Assembly: GCA_023055425.1 (NCBI GenBank) | Contig: JALGPY010000004.1 | Location: forward strand, 58,985,718 to 59,049,717 | Source of the DNA: Linanthus parryae | Lineage: Eukaryota > Streptophyta > Magnoliopsida > Ericales > Polemoniaceae | Direction of reading: 5' to 3' | Length of the DNA stretch: 64,000 nt | Part shown: positions 21,788 through 33,200 of the stretch, in pieces | Numbering within the stretch: position 1 is the first letter of the stretch | Layout of the letters: the number at the start of each line of letters is the position of its first letter | The notes under the pieces: model-generated | Database searches by the model: none | The model's input: only the letters and a program-made list of their open reading frames with translations | Told to the model about the DNA's origin: nothing | Translations under genes and position numbers: made by a program

Positions 21788-23432
21788 TGATGCTCAAATT
21801 ACGGGCTATTCGCAAGTATACGAAATCAAGTAGTAACGGGTGTATTTCAACTCGGGTTATCGATCCCACAGGGACTGTCTCGGGTTTTCTCGGGTAATCA
21901 GTTTTGGTTGACAAAGTGTAAAAAACGAGGAAAAGGGGTTGTGTTTGTTGTTATGGAACTACGTAAAACTAAAAACGCAAAAACGTAAATATATTTTTTG
22001 TGACGTTTTCTGGAATAAACTTGATTTTTGTACTCTAGGGTTGATGGGAACTAGGCTCCAGGATCCCCTCGGGTTTCTACATATTTTATGTTTTTCGGTT
22101 TGATATGAAAACACTCAGCAGTCTCGTTATCTGTGCAACATACCGGTTGTGCAGTGACCTTTCAGATTCCACACATAATCCCGATCATACAGACATTCGG
22201 ATTCCTGTTAAGCTGCCCAAGTCTGCAGTCTCGTTCTAAGCCTGTTAGGGTTTCTAACCTGTCCTAATGGCCCGGGTCAGATTCTCCAATAGTCGGTCTC
22301 ACGTTTTTCTATGCTAGCCTTATCTCCTTTTCTCTGGTCGGTCCATCAGGGTAAGGTACTAAATCCTGTCTTTTCTTCCTAACCCTAACCTGACGTTTTC
22401 ACCTACAGACTCGGGTCTATAGCAATTCTGGTTCGCGACTCCGATCATGCATATACGATAACAGTCAAAGACAGAATAACAGATAAAGCTGCTGAATTTA
22501 AGATAACAATCATGAATCCATAATCAAACGTCTATAATAAAGTCTGGATACGAAACCTAGGTTCACCGAGAACCTAGGTAAAAGGTTTAGCTACTAAGTG
22601 ACATATTTAAATAACGACGTTTCTGAATAAGAGAGATAGTGAAATCAAACGCGTGCTGTAGATTCTAAATTCCTGCTTCCGTGCTCACCGAGAGTGCTCT
22701 GCGATCTCCTTCAGTAAGTTGTTGTGTTTTGTGATGAGCACTGGACGAGTCTTTATATAGTGCTGGAGGCGTTTCTTGAAACTGCCGAAATTACGAAACT
22801 GCCACTGGGCTGAAACTGCCTCGGGAAACGGGCCGTCTCCCACCGCCTCGGGAAACGGGCCAACTGCGCAAGATAGCTGCGTAGCTACTTGCGAAGGTAG
22901 CTGCGTAGCTACCTGCCTAGGTAGCTACGTAGCTAGCTGCGGAGCTACCTGCGTAGCTAGCTGCGTAGGTAACTGCCTCTTCGGTTTGCGCGCCAAACTC
23001 CTCGGGATGTCTCGGGATGACTGCTGAGCTTCTCGGAGTGTGCTTCGTCCGTCTCGGGATGCGTGCCAAACTGCTCAGGATGCCTCGGGATGCGTGCCAG
23101 GCTCCTCGAGATGCGTGCCCATCTCCTCGGGAAACGTGCCAATCCTCTCGACTTGCATGCTCGGCTTCTCAGCCTTCTTGGATCCTTCAACCGCATGCCT
23201 TCTTCATTTCCGGCTCCTGCACAAGTCCTGTCCCTGCATCAACGACACGTTACAAAACCCGTGATCATATCTCGATATGCGTGAAATAAAGCAGTTTATG
23301 CGCCTAGGAGATAAAAACAGCAAACCGTAAATTCCCGAATCAAACGGGGCAGAAATCGACTAAAATGCTTCATGTAGGACGAAAATACCCCTCAAATTGG
23401 GTTAACCGATAACTCCTAGTGAGGAGCTATCA
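21788..23432 (-). mobile_element. Athila-1 3' LTR
   Basis: Minus-strand reading starts TGATAGCTCCTCACTAGG (at 23432) and ends at 21788. It differs from the 5' LTR by point changes and an insertion of about 35 bp near 22980. It contains arrays of short repeats built on GTAGCTGCG/TAGCTAC (22865-22975) and CTCGGGATGCGTGCC (23000-23150). Several overlapping open frames over 22776-23289 come from these repeats and are not genes. TATA-like TATATAAA at about 22752-22759. Confidence 0.95.
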
Positions 23433-23449
23433 AACTACCCCCGCACTAA
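23433..23449 (-). promoter_or_regulatory. Athila-1 polypurine tract
   Basis: On the minus strand GTTAGTGCGGGGGTAGTT directly precedes the LTR start TGATAG. The G5 core and its position mark it as the plus-strand primer. Confidence 0.85.
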
Positions 23450-25542
23450 CCTTTGCTCGTCCCGAGCAAACATCCTGAATACTGCCCTAAAATGCATACA
23501 TATCTGTCTTGCAAATACCCCCTGCAAGTTCGAACCAAGACCTTTTCCCTTCCATCAGTTTGCATACTCTTTCTACCCGTCCATATAAACCAGACGACTC
23601 GATCAGAAACTGACTCAGAAAGAATATACACAGACTCAATACACACGACTCAAAAGCACTAAACAATTTATTTTTGGTGAGATTGGGTAATCTCAAAAAC
23701 ATAACCGAGTGTCCTCAAAACCTCATCCTTTTTCCAGGAAATACTTCCCGGCAATCGATCGGTAAGTCCGAACAGATTTCTTTGGTGGATTTAAGCACTG
23801 GACCCGAGTACTATTACTTTTGCTATCAACCTGAGCGAATCCCTAATTAACCGACCATCCGAGCTATTTCCGAATCAAGGTTCTAAGTCTAACAGGTAGG
23901 ATATATATATATATATATGTGTAAAGGTACGGCATGATCCTACTCGTTATGACATTCTCACAATTTCCCCAAACTCACACCCCTCACCGAGTTCCCGAAA
24001 AACTTCCTGAAACACCTAAGTTCCTGCCATATCAATCTTCCTGTCACCCGGTGTGTCTTCGCCGTTCTCGCGGCCACAAATGTGAAGCGGTGTAACTGTC
24101 TCGAAAATTGTGCTACTCACTCAGCTTTTTGACTCAATAACAAAAACAACATAAATAACTGAAAAAACTGCAAAACTAGATCATTTTCTTCTTTTTTTTC
24201 TCTGTTTTTTTTTTCTGTTTTTTTTTCTTTTCTTTTTTTTTTCTTTTTTTTTTTCTTTTTTTTTTAATACGACTCTATATACACATAAATACACGAATAA
24301 CAATAAAAAAACTGACTAAAGCTGAGTGAGTAAAAATAAACTGTCGTCGTGGGGTATGAAAGATGTCCTCATATGGACTACCCCCACACCAATCCTGAAG
24401 CTCTGATCCTGTAGTCGGAATAATATTGTGCCGTCCCACCGAACCTCCTCATCACCAAAGATGTAGAAAACTGGCACAACCACCAATTCACCTCACAACC
24501 CCCCGGACCCCATTGTGTGCGAAAAGATGTCTCGCACGCGACTAACTCCTCTTGTGGTCACTATGTAATGCAGTGATCCACCTCCGCAAATTAATGCACT
24601 GTCGCCTCTCACTCACCCTGTCCTTCCCTCGAAAAATGTGTCAATGTCAACACTGTCCAAAACCGATATATCATGAAGTGCTCCCATCTGAAACTCTCCC
24701 CAACTCACTCCCTCCGTCATAACTCGTAGAATAGCCAACTAACGACTGATGAGGTCTCAAAGAAGGCTTCCTAGGCTATAGTGGCTGAGAATAAAAGGGG
24801 TAAATGGCTTCAAACGGGTTTACTAGTTGGACCTAGGGGTAAGAAACAGGACGTGAGGTCCCTTGATAGCCAGTCACTCCACCGAAAGATGCGATGACCG
24901 TGACGGCGCCCGTGGGCGGGTTGTCGACTACCTAGATGACGGCGACGTGGCAACTAGTCGGATCCTTAGCTCAGATGATAACTACTTGCGGTTTCCAAGG
25001 GTCACTGGCTCTCACCTATCTACTATACCTCGGTGCAAGCTTTCTTTTCTGTCAAAGGATTTAACCTCGATTTCTTCCCAGTTTTTGTTCTCTTGATTGC
25101 CCGTTCTCAAATTTTATGATTTTTAATTTTTTTGGATTTTCTGAAAATTTTCGATTTTTTTTTAGATATACACAATGCAAGGCCAGAAAATTTGTGGTGG
25201 GTAGACTCAAAAATAAAAACGTGTTGACTCAATAAATAAACTCAAAACTGCAAACGAACATGAAAAAACGTGCAGACCTGGTTAATGAAGACACGACCAC
25301 CACCCCCACACTAAAGAGGTGGCATGCCCTCATGGCACTCACTCGGACTCATCTGGAACATAGGGCGGGTCTGACCCGGACTAGGAAGTACCAGACATGC
25401 TACTGACAGAACTGCTGGTAGACCGAAACCTAGGACTGCTAGGCTCAGTGGGTCTCGTGCCACGGGCCCCTCGGCGCGCTGGCGCTGGCGGCGTCTGGTA
25501 TGACTGAGTGTCCTGGGGTGGGCAGTATGGCCCGGAGTCGGA
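23450..25542 (-). other. Athila-1 3' untranslated spacer
   Basis: Two kilobases without a gene between the extra ORF and the purine tract. It holds an (AT)n run at about 23897-23918 and a long T-rich tract (24187-24266; A-rich on the sense strand). A second purine-tract-like stretch, the complement of ACCCCCACA, lies near 24383 and again near 25305. Short open frames on both strands do not resemble known proteins. Confidence 0.7.
24187..24266. repeat. T-rich low-complexity tract
   Basis: Runs of 6-11 T broken by single C or G; A-rich on the Athila-1 sense strand. It lies in the untranslated spacer and may be prone to copy errors. Confidence 0.9.
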
Positions 25543-27323
25543 TCAACTGTCAGAATGTGCCGTGGCAGGAGCCGGGGCATCGTCATGGTGACTCGACTCC
25601 GCCTCACCAGACCAACTGGTATCGAACTCACTTGAGTAAGTCGATGGAAAGAATAACGGTAGCGGGACCTGTCGGCCCGCGCTTCGGGCTGCCTCTCTCT
25701 GCTCCTCTCGAAGCGCGGTCATCACAGCAGCCTGATCCTTTCCCCTCTTGTCGTTGGTCCTCTGGTTGTGCTTTAGCAGTCTCCACATCTTACCAAACTT
25801 CTTCTTGCACATGTCCTTAATGGACGCTCTGCCAAACTCGGCCCTCTCATCAATCTGGGTAAGTTTCTTCTCAAAGGCAGTCCACGGAGGAATGGTAGTG
25901 TCAGAAGCTCGGGTCGACCGACTACGTTCAGGGGCAGCAGCCCGGGACGGTCTAGAAGGCTCGGGGGCATCGGCACGAAATTGCCTGGTATGCTCAGTGG
26001 CAACTGCCCTCGATGGTCTGGGAGGCTCGGGAACCGCGGTCCGGGACGGCCGAGTAGGCCGGCTAGGCTCAGGCTCGGGAACAGGGATCCTGGTCGGGCG
26101 AGTGGGCCGGCTAGGGTCAGGCTCGACGGGCCCACTATACTGACCGTGCTCATAAGTCGACCGAGATCGATGTAGTCGAGTCGAAAACTCTCTCATGACA
26201 GGACGCTCCTGTGTGGAACGCCTCGCCGGGATAGGGGTAGGATCTGGTGCCGTGTACTCCTGGGTCGGCTGGTAACTAGAGAGCGGGGTGGGGTCATAGA
26301 CAGGGCCCCCCCTCTGTCGAGCAGCGCGCCTTCTAGGCACGGGGGCGGGGGGCGGTCCAATGTCAGGGTCCGAGGAAAGGGCCTGCCCATCCTCGTCCAT
26401 CGGGTCATCACCCGGCTCATCCTCATCTAGGTCCACAAAACGCATCGGCCGGGTGCCCTACGGTTTCCTATGGCCCGTCTACCTACTCGCCAGAATGGCC
26501 GGAAAGAGGCGGGGTCTAAATCTCTCTCACCCTCGATGACAATCTCATTCAGGGCCAATCGGGTAATCAGGCTGCAAAACCCAAAACCTCGCCGGCTATG
26601 CGTGTTGGATCTCTCTCTAATGTTTGACAAGATCCGGGCCGCTATGTCGACCCGGCGTCGGGACATGAAGCAGTATACCAGAAGTACCACTTCGTAGGGC
26701 AGCTTAGTGATATGCTGAATCCCTACTACCCGGTTCACTCCAAACTCAAACCACCACCGGGCTGGCGGACTCAAAAACGTGCCATGTAACCTCCCGTTGG
26801 TCTCCCAGCGGGCCTCATCCGCCCCTTCGCACTGAGTCCTCAAGAGCTCCTCTTGCGGAGGAGAGTCCTGAACGAGCATATCGTACGCACACCGACCCTC
26901 GAATTCGCCAGGTATACCATACGCCCAGCGGATTGCGAGGGGCGTCAGCCAAATAAACCCCCTACGACAGTATACCCAGTTCGGGTACAACTCTGTCTCC
27001 CCGAACTCCTGATAGATGAGGTTACAGAAAAATTCCCGAGTGAGCGCGGAACTAGCCCTCTCGGGGAAAATCTCTAAGGCACAGCCAAAGAGATCGTGCC
27101 GTCTAGCATAATTTCTCATAGCTAACGGCATCCTCTCGTCATCTACCTCGAACCTATAGTCCGGTGTCAACCCTCTTTCTAAAGTCTCTAGATAGTGTAG
27201 ATGGGCCTGGTAACTCACAAACCGGAAACTGTCAAAGTTGGTCTCGGTAATCTGCTCATACGGGATGTCAATGGGAAAAGGCAAACAAAAATCAGACGCC
27301 ACGGGTCTCTCAAGCAAGTCCAT
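25543..27323 (-). pseudogene. Athila-1 extra ('env-like') ORF
   Basis: Two overlapping minus-strand frames, 27323-26427 (298 codons) and 26445-25543 (300 codons), are one gene of about 590 residues broken by a single frameshift near 26450-26480. The first half has a folded-looking domain: EFFCNLIY, then WVYCRRGFIWLTPLAIRW, then ARWWFEFGVNRVV and LLVYCFMSRRRVDIAARIL. That order matches the 'putative plant transposon protein' domain (PF20167). The second half is disordered: acidic start (VDLDEDEPGDD), proline/arginine repeats of the type EPSRPTRP, then a basic helix (CKKKFGKMWRLLKHNQR). No signal peptide or clear membrane segment is seen. Its place between pol and LTR is that of the Athila env-like gene, but the sequence gives no support for an envelope role. 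Confidence 0.75.
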
Positions 27324-27369
27324 AACAGCTAACGAAAGCAGAAAATTCGGAAATTAAATAAATATATAT

Positions 27370-27400
<31 letters not shown>

Positions 27401-28666
27401 TCAAAACGCAGAAAATGCTGTCAAAATGCAGATACGCAGTCAAAATAGCTAAATACGCAGCTTAAACAGTCAATTACGCTACCCTATGCTAATTTGCAGT
27501 TAACTGGCAATTACGTAAAAATTGTGTTAAATACGCAAGGAACAGTTAAAAATGCAGAAAAGCAGCTAAAAACGCAGTATACAGTAAAAAACAGGTAAGT
27601 ACGCAGCATGGTAAACCCGGGTACGGGTTGGTACCGAAAACTGAAAAAATAGCGAAAGAAGAAATTTTTGAACCTGAGCACTCGGAGCGAGTCAATGATT
27701 GCAAAAACTGTCGCCGAAAAAATCGCCGGAAAATTTTTCTCGCCGGAAAAATTTCAGACTTCGGCGCCGTGTAGGCCTCGCCCTCCTCTTCGACGTTTCT
27801 TCTTTGTGTTTTCCCAAATTTCGACCCGAAGCCGACGAATCTGGAGCTTTTCTTCAAATTTTTAACAAATTTGACTTGACCCCCACACAAATTCGGACAC
27901 TGTTTTGCAGCTTCAACCACACCAAAATGATCTCGTTCTCACGACGATCCCAAAAACGTCCTCGGTTTTTGATTTGGTGAAATTTTGACTTTTGAAGGTT
28001 GAGAGAAAATGAGGAAAGTGAGAGCTTGAAGGCTAACAATGGAGGATTAGCCTGGTGAACCCGTCCATGTATTTGGGCAATAAGTGGCACTTTTGAAAAA
28101 CTGCAAAAACCTCCCCCAAAGTTCGGTAAAATGGCAATTTGACCCCCTAAGGTTTTGGAAGCTCCACTTGCTTCCCATGCTGCGTGGCTTGCAGGCTGGG
28201 CTGCGTAATTGGGTCGGCTGCGTGGCTGGGCTGCGTAATTGGGCCGGCTCATTTTTTTTTTTTATTGCGTAATAGACCTCTGGGCTTGCGTAACTGGCTT
28301 TTGGGCCAGCGTATCTATATCTATATATATATATATATATATATATATTTTTTGCGTAATTAGACCTGCAGACTGCGTACCTGCAGGTTTGACCTGCGTA
28401 ACTGGCCTTCTGGGCCAGTTTTTCTGCACTTCTTTTAATGCGTGTCGGACCTCTCCGTTTTGACCCGCAAACTTTTCTGCTTGCGTTTTTCTGCTTAAAA
28501 TTTCCTGCACAAACTTGTCTACCCATTAACACACACTCATCTCGCCTCTCTCAAAATTCCGAACGTAAAATAAAAACTGTAATAAATAAATAATTTACGT
28601 AATCCGATGGGATGCCTCCAACCAAGCGCTTGTGATTTACGGTCGACGGCCCGACCCGGTTACCTC
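27324..28666 (-). other. Spacer between integrase and extra ORF of Athila-1
   Basis: 1.3 kb with no convincing gene. It contains (TA)n runs at 27363-27401 and 28319-28348. Between about 28170 and 28460 the word TGCGTAA(T/C)TGG recurs many times. The minus-strand frames at 27546-27920 and 28047-28532 are low in complexity and overlap repeats. A splice acceptor for the downstream ORF could lie here, but I cannot point to one. Confidence 0.6.
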
Positions 28667-30210
28667 TCACGGGTCGTCAAAGTAGACGGGGTCCACTTTG
28701 GCGACTTCAAATGTCTCGAGATATGGCTTGATCCGGTTCCCGTTCACCCTGAAACTGGACTCGTCTTTTGGATTCTCCAGCTCAAATGCTCCCCATGCAA
28801 ATATCTTCTTGATGATGAACGGTCCCGACCATCGAGACCTCAACTTGCCCGGAAAGAACCGCATCCTCGTGTTGTAGAGAAGAACTTTGTCGCCTTCGTT
28901 GAACTGCTTTGGCGTGATCCGCTGATCACGCCACTTTTTCGTCTTCTCTTTGTAGATTTTAGCGCTCTCGAATGCCGTTCTGCGGAATTCCTCTAATTCC
29001 AGCAGCGCCATTTTTCTCTTATCTCCCGCTAGATTCTGGTCCATGTTGAGCAGTTTGATGGCCCAGTATGCTTTGTGCTCCAACTCAACCGGCAAGTGGC
29101 ACGCTTTTCCAAACACGAGCTGGTATGGCGACATTCCCAGCGGTGTCTTGAAAGCTGTCCTGTAGGCCCAGAGTGCATCGTCCAGTCTTAGGGACCAATC
29201 CTTCCAGCCGAGATTCACCGTCTTCTCGAGTATGCTCTTGATCTCTCTGTTCGAAACCTCGGCCTGCCCGTTCGTTTGAGGATGGTAAGGCAGTGACACC
29301 TTGTGAACCGACACACCGTACTGTTTCAGAACTTTGGCAAAAACTCGATTAATGAAGTGTGATCCCTCGTCACTGATCATCGCCCTGGGCGTCCCGAACC
29401 GAGTAAAAATGTTGCGTTTCAGAAAACGCTCAACCGTAGCTGCATCGTTTTTCTGACACGCAATCGCCTCGATCCACTTCGTCACATAATCCACTGCCAA
29501 CAGAATGTAAGATTTCCCATCGAAGACGGGAACGGACCCATGAAGTCAATCCCCCATACATCAAACGGCTCTACCTCCTGCCACACGGTCATCGGCATCT
29601 CGTCCCGGTGTGACGTGTTTCCAGTCCTCTGGCACCTATCACATCCCTGCACATAGTCGTGATAGTCTTTGAAGATTGTCGGCCAGAAAAAACCGAACTG
29701 CAGTATTTTATGCGCCGTGCGCGTTCCCCCAAAATGACCCCCACACTGTGCTGAGTGGCAGTGTTTGATCACGTTCCAGGCTTCGTGGGTCGGAATACAC
29801 CTTCTCAGAATGTTGTCGGCCCCCTGCTTGAACAGATACGGGTCATCCCAGAAATACTGTCGGCACTCGGAAATAAACCATTTCCGCTGAGACGGGGTAA
29901 GATCCTCGGGAAGCGTGCCAGTTACCAAGTAATTGGATATGGCGTAATGCCACGGTCTCCCGAGCTTAACTGCCATAATATGCTCGTCCGGGAAATTTTC
30001 TTGAATCGGGACTCGTTCCGGCTTGGTGTTTTCCAGTCTTGAAAGGTGGTCAGCAACTACGTTCTCGACTCCCTTCTTGTCTCGAATCTCCAAGTCAAAT
30101 TCCTGCATCAGTTATACCCACCGCAACATTCTCGGTTTCGCGTTCTTCTTGTCCAGCAGATACTTCAGGGCGCTGTGATCAGTAAAAACGATCACTTTGG
30201 ACCCGACCAA
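28667..30210 (-). pseudogene. Athila-1 RNase H end and integrase
   Basis: This continues the long gag-pol frame beyond its TAA at 30211-30213. First comes the end of RNase H (VFTDHSALKYLLDKKN), a second stop TAA near 30110, then QEFDLEIRDKKGVENVVADHLSRL. Integrase zinc domain: HCHSAQCGGHFGGTRTAHKI ... GCDRCQRTG with H, H, C, C present. First catalytic Asp in [10 protein letters not shown] one-base loss near 29508 shifts the frame within [15 protein letters not shown]. The second Asp is in [11 protein letters not shown] and the Glu in [14 protein letters not shown]. The C-terminus has [16 protein letters not shown] and ends at a stop at 28667. Apart from the two stops and one shift, all catalytic residues are in place. 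Confidence 0.92.
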
Positions 30211-33200
30211 TTATGGTCGAAATTCGTCCAGGGCATAGAATACGGCCAGCAGTTCCTTCTCAGTCGTACAGTAATTCATCTGGGCGTCGTTCAACACCCT
30301 GCTGGCATAGTATATGACATGGCAGACTTTGTCTTTCCGCTGCCCCAAAACTGCACCGACTGCGTAGTCGTTGGCGTCACACATCAGCTCAAATGGCAGT
30401 GACCAGTCCGGTGTCGTGATTATCGGGGCTGTGGTCAGCTTCTCCTTCAGATGGTCAAAGGCATGCTGACATGCTCCGTCAAAATCAAAAGTCACGTCTT
30501 TCCCGAGTAGGGCGCAGAGCGGCTTCGTGATCTTGGAGAAATCCTTGATGAACCGTCGGTAAAATCCCGCATGCCCCAGAAAACTCTTGATCACCTTCAC
30601 GGTTGTCGGGTACGGAAGCTGCTTGATCACCTCGATCTTGGCCCGGTCCACCTCGAGTCCCTTACTGGAAATTTTGTGACCCAGCACGATACCCTCGGTG
30701 ACCATAAAGTGACACTTTTCCCAGTTCAGAACTAGGTTCGCCTTCTCGCATCGGATCAGAACCTGGGATAAGCGACCGAGGCAGTCTTCAAAACTGTCCC
30801 CGAATAGTGAAAAATCGTCCATGAAGACCTCCAGATTTTTCTCGATCATGTCGGAGAATATGGCCATCATGCATCGCTGGAACGTGGCGGGTGCGTTACA
30901 CAACCCGAACGGCATACGACGGAACGCAAAAGTACCGTACGGGCAGGTAAACGTCGTTTTCTCTTGATCGTCTGGGGCGATGTAAATCTTATTGTACCCC
31001 GAATAACCGTCCAGAAAACAGTAATAGGCGTGGTGCGCCAACCTATCCAGCATCTGATCCATGAACGGTAAAGGGAAGTGATCCTTTAACGTTGCCTCAT
31101 TCAACCTCCGGTAATCCATGCAATACCGCCACCTCGTGACGGTGCGTTGTGCAATCTGCTCCTGAGCCTCGTTCTGCACTACCGTGATACCCCCTTTCTG
31201 GGGCACGCACTGGACCGGGCTGATCCACGTGCTGTCCGAGATGGGGTAAATAATTCCTGCTTCCAGCCAATTCATGACCTCCTTTCGCACCACATCGTTC
31301 ATATTCGGATTCAGTCTCCGCTGGGGCTGAATAACCGGTTTTTTAGCTTCTTCAATTCTGATCTTGTGCATGCAATAGGAGGGGCTGATACCCCTGATAT
31401 CCGCAATCGTCCAGGCGATTGCTTCTCTGTGCTCTCGCAGTACCTCTAGCAGTTTCTCCTCCTGTTTCTGAGAGAGATGAGACGAAACAATTACGGGCAG
31501 TGTATCGTTATCCCCAATGTACGCATACCTGAGATGACTCGGGAGCTGTTTAAGCTCCAGTGTAGGCTGCTCCTTGAGTGACGGGATCAGGGCCAGTTTC
31601 TGCCCACCGTCTCCGTCCAAGTGCAAAGTGGTCCAATGTTCCGTCTTCATGGCCTGCTCACACCGGGTCTTCTCCTTGTCTGACGAGTACATGTTGTCGA
31701 TTTCTTCCCACATCTTGTCCATCTCGTCCTCATCCAGACCTTCGTCCACTACCTCAACGGCATAGATGTCCTCGTGATCATAGTAGTTAGGCAGTTGAAG
31801 ATTTTTGAAAACATTGAATGTTACCTTGTCTTCATTAATCTGCATCGTCAATTCCCCGCTCTTGTAGTTAATCATAGCCTCTCCGGCGGCGAGGAACGGT
31901 CTGCCCAGAATGAGCGGTACCTCTCCTGCCACCATGTCCAGGATCACAAAATCTGCCGGAAAAATCAGTTCCCCAACTTTCACCAGAATGTCTTCTATGA
32001 CCCCATATGCCTGTTTGACGAACCTGTCCGCCATCTGCAACATGATCCTGGTGGGTCTCGGTTCACCGATCTTCAAGCTTCTGAAAATTGTCAATGGCAT
32101 CAAATTGATGCTGGCCCCTAGGTCACACAGGGCCTTTCCTGTATATGCGTTTCCCAGGGTTACCGGGATGACAAAGCTGCCAGGATCCTTCCTATTCTTT
32201 GGTAACCCATTCTTCACACAATTGCTCACTTCTGTCGTCAGATTTATCGTCTCGAAATCGCTCATACGCCTCCTCTCGTACAGGATATCTTTGAGAAACT
32301 TGGCATACGTGGGCATCTTTGCCAACGCCTCTGCCAAGGGTATGTTGATTTGGAGCTGTTTGAACATCTCGAGAAATCTGAGGTAGTCTTTGCTATCATC
32401 CCTCCTCCGTGTCTTCAAAGGATACGGCACCTCTTTCGAGACGGGTACCGTTTCTGCTTCCTTCTCCGTCTGCACTGCATCCTTCTCAACCGAGCCCTTT
32501 GGCTGGGGGCGGTCGGCTGAGTTGCTTTCCCGGCCAAATACTTCGTGTTCGATTTCCTTCAACTTTTGTGCACGTGCATGGCTGGGGTACGGTGGATCCT
32601 GGAGTGCTATTCCACTTAGGGTGGTGATGGCATTGATCTGAGCATGTGGATTGTTGACGGTGGTAGAGGGTAAGTTTCCTGGTGCTCTCTCGGCTTGCTG
32701 CTGTGCAAGATGTCCAACTTGGACCTCCAGTGTCTGTTGTGTGGTTTTGGTCTGGTGCAGGTCGGCAGTCAAAGTGTTGACCGTTGTGTCAATTTTTGCA
32801 TCGGACTGCGCAAACCTGGCGTTCATGGCCTGCAACGTGGCGTCCAGTTTACTCATCTGCTCCTCGAATCGCTGTGCTAACAATACCGGCTGGGCCGGCT
32901 GAACCAGGGCTGTTGTCTGATTGGCCAGCTGCACCGGTGGCTTGTGCTGGAACCCTGGTACGTACATCCCAGAATTAGGATTTCCGTACCGGAAACCGGG
33001 ATGATCTCTCGTGCCCGGTCGGTACCGGCTCGGGTCCCACTGCTGCTGCTGGGCATAGTTAACATCCTCCTTCCTTAGATCTTCGATAGCCGCGTCTAGC
33101 TCTGGACCGTCTACCGCTGCAACCGTCTTCTTCTCAGAATATACTTTCTGCACTAAGTCCGTGATAACCTTGGTTAGGTTTTCGATACGATCATCTGCAA

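Noticed and set aside
22860..22980. CRISPR-like array of short repeats
   Set aside because: Units are 8-15 bp, directly abutting, without unique spacers, in a plant LTR.
22776..23289. Several overlapping Cys/Ser/Arg-rich frames, also seen at 35152-35745
   Set aside because: They arise from GTAGCTGCG and CTCGGGATGCG repeats in the Athila-1 LTRs and are open in many frames on both strands.
25748..26175. Plus-strand frames opposite the Athila extra ORF
   Set aside because: Mirror of the Pro/Arg repeat on the minus strand; no independent support.
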